A stretch of 64,000 nt of DNA, from NCBI GenBank assembly GCA_035772735.1, contig JASDFA010000007.1, positions 86,513,501-86,577,500 of the forward strand. The letters are read 5' to 3'. This document shows, in pieces, positions 57,006 through 64,000 of the stretch (its first letter is position 1; each line of letters begins with the position of its first letter). The stretch comes from Datura wrightii (lineage: Eukaryota > Streptophyta > Magnoliopsida > Solanales > Solanaceae). The translations under genes and the position numbers were made by a program. The notes below the pieces were generated by a model. It had not been told where the DNA came from and searched no databases. It saw only the letters and a program-made list of their open reading frames with translations.

Positions 57006-57290
57006 TCAGAAGGACCTGAATTTACGATAAAAGAAATTGCTAAAGCTTCTCAAGGACTATGACATTAGTGTCCTATATCATCAGGGCAAGGACAATGTAG
57101 TGGTGAATGCTCTCAGCAGGTTGGACATGGAGAGTGTGTCTCATAAAGAGAATGAGAGAAAAGAGTTAGCAAAGGATGTCCATAGGCTTGCTCGTTTAAG
57201 GGTTTCCCTTGTTGATTTGACCGATGGTGGTGTGGTTGTTCAAAATGGGTCAGAATCTTTATTAGTGACCAAGGTCAAGGCTAGATAAAA
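57006..57290 (+). pseudogene. Tekay-1 RNase H, 3' part
   Basis: QKDLNLR then, in the next frame, KLLKLLKDYDISVLYHQGKD and NVVVNALSRLDMES, where the final RNase H Asp is replaced by Asn (VADALSR expected). LHRLARLRVSL-type linker follows. Confidence 0.85.
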
Positions 57291-58330
57291 TGAGGGTCCC
57301 ATTTTGATGAAATTAAAGGAAGCAGTCCGAAACCAGAAAGTGGAGGTCTTCTCCCAAGGGGAAGATGGTGTACTTCGATATCAGGGCCGATTGTGTGTGC
57401 CAACTATTGATGACTTTAGAGAGTGGATGTTGAGAGAGGCTCGTCGTTCCTGATATTCTATCCATCCAAGTGCCACCAAAATGTATCGTGATTTACGGGA
57501 AGTCTATTGGTGGAATGGAATAGAGAAGGACATAGCGAAATTTGTGACTAAGTGTTCGAATTATCATCAAGTGAAGGTTGAGCATCAGAGATCTGGAGGT
57601 ATGCTTCAAGACATTAGCATCCCCACTTTGAATTGGAAAGAGATCAATATGGACTTTATTACAGGTTTTCCCCATACACGCCGACAGTACGACTCCATAT
57701 GGGAGATTTCAGAAAGGTTGACCAAAGAAGCATACTTTTTACCAGTCAAAACTACTGATTCAGCCAAGAATTATGCTAGATTATACATTTGAGAGTTAGT
57801 CCAATTGCATGTAGTGCCATTATCTATCATCTCAGATAGGGGTACTTAGTTCACCTTTCAATTTTGGAGACCGTTTCAGAAAGACCTTGGTACTCAGGTG
57901 AAGCTTACCATAGCTTTTCACACACAGACAAATGGTCAGGCTGAGCGGACCATTCAGACTCTTGAGGACTTTTTGAGAGCGTGTGTGATTGATTTCAAGG
58001 GAAGTTGAGATGATCACTTACCTCTCATTGAGTTTTCTTACAATTATAGTTATCACTCCAGCATGTAGATGGCTCTATTTGAGGCTCTTTACAGGTGGAT
58101 ATGTAGATCACCTATTGGATGGTTCGAGGCAGGTGAGGCTACATTGATAGGGCCAGATGCAGTTCATGAGGCCATGCAGAAAGTTCACCTTATTAGGAAA
58201 ATGCTGAATACAGTTCAGAGTTGTCAGAAATCTTATGCGGATGTTAGACGGAGAAATCTTGAATTTGAGGTTGATGAATGGGTGTTTCTGAAGGGGTCTC
58301 CCATGAAGGAGTGATGAGGTTCGAAAAAAA
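57291..58330 (+). pseudogene. Tekay-1 integrase
   Basis: MYRDLREVYWWNGIEKDIAK and FVTKCSNYHQVKVEHQRSGG (zinc-binding region; second Cys is Tyr); core NWKEINMDFITGFPHT (first Asp), SIISDRGT (second Asp, followed by a stop) and TNGQAERTIQTLEDFLRACV (Glu). All three catalytic acids can be seen, but several stops intervene. C-terminal part YADVRRRNLEFEVDEWVFLK. Confidence 0.87.
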
Positions 58331-58690
58331 AAAAGAAAAGCTTAGTGCCCGATATGAGGGTCCTTATAGGATTCTAAGGCGAGTTGGCAAGGTGGTATAT
58401 TAGTTGGAGCTACCAGCAGAGTTAGCTTCAATACATCTAGTTTTCCATGTATCTTTATTGAAGAAGTGCATTGGTGACCAGCCTTAGTTGTTCTGGTGGA
58501 AAGCGTAGGTGAGAAGGATAGCCTTATATATGAGGAGGTTCTGCTTGAGATCCGTGATCATCAGGTTTATAAGTTGAGGAATAAGGAGGTAGCTTCAGTA
58601 AAGGTTTTGTGGGAAATTGGCTTGCTGAGGGAGCTACATGGGAAGCCAAAGCAGATATGATTAGATACCCACATCTTTTCCTTTCAGACT
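58331..58690 (+). pseudogene. Tekay-1 integrase C-terminus with chromodomain
   Basis: ARYEGPYRILRRVGKVVY and VFHVSLLKKCIGD-type text is followed at about 58524-58680 by chromodomain text: IYEEVLLEIRDHQVYKLRNK, VASVKVLW, EATWEAKADM, YPHLF. A chromodomain at the integrase end defines chromoviruses and is thought to guide insertion into heterochromatin. A poly-A-rich insertion lies at about 58323-58337. Confidence 0.82.
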
Positions 58691-58947
58691 AAGTTCCAGC
58701 ATGAGGTATCAGTTTCCTTCTTAGTACTCTATTTAGTTTCATGTCAAGTTCATGTCTCTAAGTTCCTTTCATGTCGTTGCATGCATGTATGTTTCATGAA
58801 TTCAATTCAATCATGTATTCTAATCCGGAGTTTGTCACTCCTTCAGTTTTCAGCTTTAATTTTTTAGTTATGGAGTTGGAGTTCCTTTCCTATCCCTTCA
58901 GTATGCTTAATCTACATTAGAGGGTGAATGTTCTCAAGACAGAGATA
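58691..58947 (+). other. Tekay-1 3' untranslated region and PPT
   Basis: Non-coding. AGAGGGTGAATGTTCTCAAGACAGAGATA before the LTR is in the usual PPT position but is a weak purine run. Confidence 0.5.
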
Positions 58948-60560
58948 TGTAACACCCAAAAAGTCCCTAAGATCAGACTCAGGGGTTGCTTCAGAGAAAA
59001 TTAGGAAAATTCATCAAAGTCACAGAACGACTCAAGGGAGAAGCTGTTGTGGGAAACAACGACTCATGGTATGTGCCGTTGTAGGCCTTTAGTCAAATCC
59101 CCTCCTAGTAACAATGAGCCTGGAAACAACTCATTGGAAGGTCCAACGGGTCATCATGGGCAATTGTGGACGAATTTCAGAAATGGGTTAAGATTGGATC
59201 AGTATCAATGGATGGGTTCAACGACCCATCTTTACGAGTAATGACTTGTGGGAAGTGCCCGTTGGGAGGATTCCAGAAACTATGTAAGGTGTTAGTGGTG
59301 GCGATGAAAGGGAACGACGGGTCGTTGTTGAAAGTAACGATCCATCCTAGCTAGCCCTTGTTTGAGTATCTGAGAACTGGGGGATTACTGCAGGCTGGTG
59401 ACGGATGAATACTACGGTCATTGCATCATTGGACGACCCGTTGGATGGGTCATTGTACCTAGCAGTGGCAATTTTCCAAATGATTCATTAAGGGTGTTTT
59501 TGTAATTTCTAAGCTTCTAACTCCCTAATGACGTTGTTTTAAGCCTTGAAAGGAGTGTTTTAAGAGGGTTTAACCTATTCTAATGCATTAGGTTCCCATG
59601 CATGCAAGTTATTGAGAACCCTCTTCAAGATCAAGCTAGAACCCTCTCAATTCTTTTCCTAATTCTCTTGGGCTTTCAAGGCTAGTTTGAGGATCAGTTT
59701 ACCCAGGTATGTAGGGCTATCAATGAGGGTTTCCTTCCATCCTCATGCCCAAATTTCTCCTCAAGTTTATGAATTCAATTTTTAATTCAAGTGTATGGAA
59801 ATATAGGGTTTTAACCCAATTTTTATGAAATTCTCTATGATACGTTTATGGGTCTAATCCCCTCATGTTCTAAAGTATATTTTAAAGTCTAATAGGTAGT
59901 TTTTATCACAAGTTAATTATAAATTCATGATTTGAAGTTATTAGAAATTATGTTATACAAGTTTTATGAAAAGTCAAGTTTATAATTCATGATCTCAAGT
60001 ATGATGAGATATCTAACATGAATGAATGTTTATAAATTTTTCATGTATGAATCCATGATTTTGACTTATGAAGTCTATTTCAAATATGCATGATTTTATG
60101 ATTTGGGTAAGCCTACGCAAGTTAAGTATGATTCATGATTTAGCCAAGGCTAATAATATCAGCTTATTATATGTTTTGGAGTCAAGACTCCCAATGCAGC
60201 TTACGATATATTTTGGAGTCAAGACTCTTTATGTTTAGATTTCAGCCCACGCATAGATTACGATTTCAGCTTCGTTGAGAAACGATGTGAGTACTATGCA
60301 TGTAATTATGATTTCAACTTCGTTGAAAAAGGATATGAGCACTATGCGTGTTTTTTAGGAGTAGTGTCTAGTACCGAGCAGGCTTGGGATCCAATGTCCC
60401 CGGTCTCAGAACTACGCGCCAATGTAGGTATATGTTACATGTTTGGGACCTCTCAAGAGAGTTTTCCCCTGCCCCATGGGGCCTCAGCTTGATATTGATA
60501 TCATGGTGGAATCCTTAGCCCTGGCAAGGTTTTGGACAGCTTGCTAACTTGGGTGTGATA
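58948..60560 (+). repeat. 3' LTR of Tekay-1, truncated
   Basis: TGTAACACCCAAAAAGTCCC onward; matches 38554 to about 40165 of the 5' LTR, then is cut by an unrelated terminus at 60561. The U3 word array (AACGACTCATGG, CAACGGGTCATC, AACGACGGGTCGTTG) lies at about 59050-59460. Confidence 0.85.
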
Positions 60561-60715
60561 TGTAACAGCTCAGACCGCCGCTTGTAGAAATTGTCCGCGT
60601 TGGGGCTCACCCCCTCACGATTTTAAAACGCATCTACAAGGGAGAGGTATCCAAGCACTTATACAGCACTCTTCGTTCTCCTCCGCAACCGATGTGGGAT
60701 TTTCAAAACTAATTC
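60561..60715. repeat. Conserved plant LTR/TRIM-like terminus
   Basis: It begins TGTAACAGCTCAGACCGCCG and contains TTTTAAAACGCATCTACAAG, GGGAGAGGTATCC and CCAACCGATGTGGGATT. I recognise this block as one that recurs across many angiosperm genomes at retroelement ends; I cannot name the family with confidence. It cuts the Tekay-1 3' LTR. Confidence 0.55.
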
Positions 60716-61210
60716 GTAAAACTAAACACAATTAAATTTCATAAGTAAAACCTCATAAGGCATAATTGGATCCAAAACATGATAAGTTTTAGATTCATAA
60801 GTCATGAACATAATAGATTTAGAAATCAAGGAATAACGGGAGATTCCTATAACCAACATATCCCACGTGAGCATACATGGAGCGCAGCTTGTAAACCTAG
60901 CTAGGATTTGCATCCATACCTTGCCAAGGTTATGAACCATGAAGGCGTGATATCACTCATGGATGGACCATTGAAGCATGCGAGACACTCTCGTGGAGGA
61001 CCCCATCATGGTTATGTTGGTGTGTAAATACTGAGACCTGAGTGCAATGGAACCCTGGCCTACTCAATGCTAAATACTACTCCCAAAAACATATATAGTG
61101 CTCATATCATAATCATGAAACATTGGTTTACATGGGCTAGTTTAAGTCATGAAATTCGTGATATCTTAACATATGCGAACTAGCCATGAAAATATTTTCG
61201 AAGATCGGCA
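60716..61210 (-). repeat. Inverted Tekay-like LTR fragment
   Basis: Its words resemble 52700-53000 in the same orientation (CATAACCAACA, TACTACTCCCAAAAACAT), so it is probably part of an inverted, diverged Tekay-type LTR, perhaps joined to the preceding terminus. No ORF. Confidence 0.45.
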
Positions 61211-62746
61211 TGTCGCCAAGCGCATGCAAGCACACGTGGTCATCAACTAATATAGGACGTTGAAGTTCCGATATCATACCCACAGAGTTTTGATAGACTG
61301 ATTGCTCAAGTATTGAAGCTTTATTTCACTATTCAGAAAACACAAGTAAAATAGGGAAAATGGTTTTGAGATTATTCTACTAACTTGAAACATAAATTAG
61401 ACTAAGAAACTAAAAAAAAATTGCAAAGTGTTTGTAATTTAGTTGATGATAGAAATCTAGGATTTTGGCACTTTTGCTCTTAAGTTGAGTTCTAAGTTTC
61501 AAATACGCTAGACATCAATCTTCTAAGACTACTAGTTGCAAGTTACTATTCCATTTCTTATTATTCTCCCAAATATGCAAGAACTGTCTCATAACCCTAA
61601 CACCTATATCCCTATGGTTGCAGGAGAAACATGAGATGACAGTTGACAATACTTCTGTCAACTAAACAGGGTTGCAGGGTATATCCCTATCCTCGGCAAT
61701 GAAATCAACTCTTGAACTATTTGAACAAGATGATTGAAACCTATTTTATGCTTCCTTTTAACCCTCTTAGTTCCCTCTCCCGAGCTCAACCAAGAGCCAA
61801 TATATAATATTCGCAAGGTGATCAATTTAACGAATAATCAATGAAAACAAGTAAGCATAAACAATTTTTAAAAGAAGAATAGAAAGTCTAGCATAAATGA
61901 ACAATCAAACTACAAACATCAGCCATGGCCAAAACCTTGAACAGGAGTTTATCCACTTATGTTCAAGTGTAAAATCCAAGAAATCATCATTCGAATTAAC
62001 TAGTGATAAAAGAAAAGAAGAAAACCTAGAAGAAAATGAACTTCTTGTCTTTTCCCTAAAAGACTGCGTACAAATTGATCTTTCTTTCGAAGACTCCTAA
62101 CAAAATACTCTAGATGATATATATATAATCAAGGTATAAAATGACTCTTTTTCCCTTGAGAATTTCAACTCTTAGACTTGAAAAATCTGCCCCAGACAAC
62201 CCCTGGCGCATCGCACCACCCATCTCGCCACACTTGGCTTGAATTTCTTCTGAAGTTTAGTCTCAGGTGTGCAGCACCAGCCATCACATCAAAGTGTTAG
62301 TCAAATTCTGCAAATCAAGAACCTGGCATGCCGCACCTGCCACTGCACCAGAGTGTTAGAAAATTTCCCAAGTCCGGAATCCCTTTGGCACGCCGTGCCA
62401 CTTAGTTCGCCAAGGTGCTAATCAAAATTCTTTTGAAGTTCGAGCCCTGGCATGCCACGCCACCCATAGCACCAACCTAAGTATAATTTTATCTAAAATT
62501 AGGTAGCTGGCGTGCAACTCCAGCTATCTCACCAGGCCAAATTTTCTCGAACTTTTCTTTCTTCACACCTTGAACCATTTTCAAGTCCTTTTCCATTGGT
62601 TACCTGCTAAAATCATCTAAAAATACTTGTTAGCCCATTTAACACATACATTCATGAAATTATTCATTTTATAAGGATAAACATCTCAAAACAAGGTAAA
62701 ATATAGGTAAATGTATGGAAAATAGGCATAAGAATATGCGGCATCA
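61211..62746 (-). repeat. 3' LTR of element D (1536 bp)
   Basis: Plus strand TGTCGCCAAGCGCATGC to GAATATGCGGCATCA. U3 words CTGGCGCATCGCACCACCC, GGCACGCCGTGCCAC and CTGGCATGCCACGCCACCC at about 62190-62510 lie, in sense, upstream of TATATATATA (about 62118-62127). The ORF at 61897-62100 has no recognisable domain. Confidence 0.7.
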
Positions 62747-63026
62747 CCACTCACTTAAATCATTGTTCGTCCACGAACAATCCTTACTTATATGCACCAA
62801 CATCTTTTCTCACCACTCATCACCTCTATCAATTCTCACTCAAGCAACTAGCATAGAGCAGATGAATAAGTAGTCCATCAATTCATCTAATTCACAACAC
62901 ATACACACAGAAGCTCTTCACATTCGAAACTACATACAGTATAACTGACTCATCTTTTTAGAACAGGGCCAATATGATTAAGTATGAAAAATGCAACACT
63001 TAGTAAACCGACTCTGACTAGCTTAT
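61211..63026 (-). mobile_element. Element D: 3' end of a diverged Athila/Tat-like element
   Basis: Inverted LTR (61211-62746), then PPT complement CCACTCACTTAAAT and the hairpin TTGTTCG-TCCA-CGAACAA (62763-62780), then about 245 bp of 3' internal region before the next LTR cuts it. The hairpin-plus-PPT layout equals that of elements 0, A, B and C. No coding part is visible. Confidence 0.7.
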
Positions 63027-64000
63027 TGATCTTGGGCAAATTTATATGCCCAAGTGATACTCAAAGGTGTCATTTTAGCCTTGTTTATACATTCTCATGT
63101 GATTGATAATAAAATGTGAATTTATACTAACCAACATGATTAGCGTTGTTTTGCAGGTGAAATATAATTTTGGGAAGCTAAAATGCGTGTTGGGAGAGAT
63201 TGGGGTTGGACTCGGATGTTAGCAAGGGAAAAAGCATTTGAAGGCACAAATTAAAGGGGCTCCGCGATGGAGCCGTGTCACGCTACCATCGCGGATGCCT
63301 TCTGCCTGGATAGGGATTTTTTTTGTCAAAATCCAGTGAGGGTGCGCGTTGGGGCCGTGGCACGTTGGCCTAGCCCCGCGTTGCACGCCGTGCCACGTTG
63401 GGCCTTATTACCTGGACAATCAATTTCCAGTAAGGGTCCGCGTCATTGGCGTGTCACGGAGGCAGTGCTCCGCGATGCACTCCGTGACACGTTGCTTGTT
63501 ATTCCGGGAAAAATTCCCACTAGTATAAATAGAACACTTAGGTTCATTTTTAATTACGCTGACTTGGTGGAGCAAGAACGTGGGTTACAGGCAGTTGAGG
63601 GGACGAAAATCTCAGGGTTTTTCTCTATCTCCTTCTTATTTATTTCAATTGCTTGTATGTTTAACACTCATTTAACGATGTTTAATCCACAAATGAGTGG
63701 CTAAATCCTCTTCTTGCTGAGGTTAAGAACAATTGTGTTGAAATGTGATTATTGATAAATTGGTTTTTTTCATCTTTTCTTTCATGGTTGTTCTATTGAT
63801 TCTTGTCCTTACTGCGTTAATGTGTGGCCAACGTTAATGTACATCTAAAAAGTCTGGTTTCACTCGAAAGAGCAAGAAATTGGAAAGTTGTGAATTAATA
63901 GGATATGATCTTTTCTTAGTTTGGGAAAATTGAGAATTGATTTACCTTCAGGATAGAAATATACTTGAAAGTCGTGTTAGTCAATTAAGGAATTGATTTT
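63027..64000 (+). repeat. Athila-like LTR (C-type), running off the window
   Basis: TGATCTTGGGCAAATTTAT onward, closely similar to the sense strand of the element C LTRs. U3 hairpin array 63258-63491, including CGTGTCACGGAG (63450-63461)/CTCCGTGACACG (63480-63491); TATA TATAAATAG at 63524-63532. The ORF 63267-63704 inside is not a gene; it also appears, inverted, in the C and B LTRs. Internal region not in the window. Confidence 0.87.

Larger units (their letters stand above)
38554..60560 (+). mobile_element. Tekay-1: chromovirus (Tekay/Del-like), split by a 12.8-kb nest
   Basis: 5' LTR, gag, PR, RT and the first part of RNase H (to 44156), then the rest of RNase H, IN and chromodomain (from about 57006), and a truncated 3' LTR. 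The RNase H motif is cut at YVFT and resumes at QKDLNLRQ after the nest. Many stops make it non-functional. Lineage is assigned from gag, IN and chromodomain motifs. Confidence 0.88.

Noticed and set aside
63267..63704. 145-aa ORF, with inverted relatives at 13329-13736, 26663-26923 and 35033-35293
   Set aside because: It lies across the U3 hairpin array and TATA box of Athila-like LTRs and is kept only because the LTRs are repeats.

Overview
The window is repeat DNA from a flowering plant, almost certainly a eudicot; the style of the elements suggests an asterid, possibly Solanaceae, but that is a weak inference. I see no host protein gene, tRNA, rRNA, CRISPR array or organellar DNA. Nearly all of the 64 kb is a stack of nested Ty3/gypsy (Metaviridae-type) LTR retrotransposons of two lineages. 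One is Athila-like: primer-binding site (PBS) matching the 3' end of tRNA-Asp, gag-pol, then a third ORF ('ORF3') of the plant env-like/putative transposon-protein type. The other is Tekay/Del-like chromoviruses: LTRs starting TGTTACACCC or TGTAACACCC, a tRNA-iMet PBS and a C-terminal chromodomain.

Left half (1-35723), Athila-like. The 3' part of element 0 (+) fills 1-4710. It is followed by two truncated LTR 3' ends (4711-5168, 5169-5321), the second being all that is left of the 5' LTR of element A (+). Element A has gag-PR-RT-RH-IN (5450-10633), a leader region with a probable intron, and ORF3, and ends with a 3' LTR at 24517-25926. Its ORF3 is split by a full-length minus-strand insertion, element C (12607-22280), with perfect 5-bp target-site duplications (TSDs), GAGCG. 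Directly after A, at a head-to-head PBS junction, lies element B (minus, 25941-35723). B and C lack RT, RNase H and nearly all of integrase. They keep gag, protease, the extreme end of integrase, and ORF3, so they form a non-autonomous lineage.

Right half (35724-64000), mostly chromoviral. An inverted Tekay gag fragment is split by a solo LTR (36001-38102, TSD CACTG). Then comes Tekay-1 (+; 5' LTR 38554-40982, gag-PR-RT-RH to 44156, RH-IN-chromodomain from about 57006, 3' LTR from 58948). Tekay-1 is split inside RNase H by a three-to-four-deep nest: an inverted solo-type LTR (44157-45804 plus about 56979-57000), containing Tekay-2 (45805-56973, TSD AAAGT, 3.26-kb LTRs), containing an inverted Tekay-1-type LTR (49642-54137), containing a solo LTR (50071-52466). 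The right edge holds a conserved plant LTR/TRIM-like terminus, another inverted Athila/Tat-like 3' end (61211-63026) and the start of an Athila-like LTR running off the window.

All coding regions carry stops, frameshifts or deletions, so nothing here looks autonomous. The most interesting signals are non-coding: (i) GC-rich hairpins with co-varying stems just upstream of the TATA box in the LTRs, seen in both lineages and again upstream of ORF3; (ii) a hairpin-plus-polypurine-tract module present twice per Athila-like element; (iii) a conserved leader intron ending a few bases before the ORF3 ATG.
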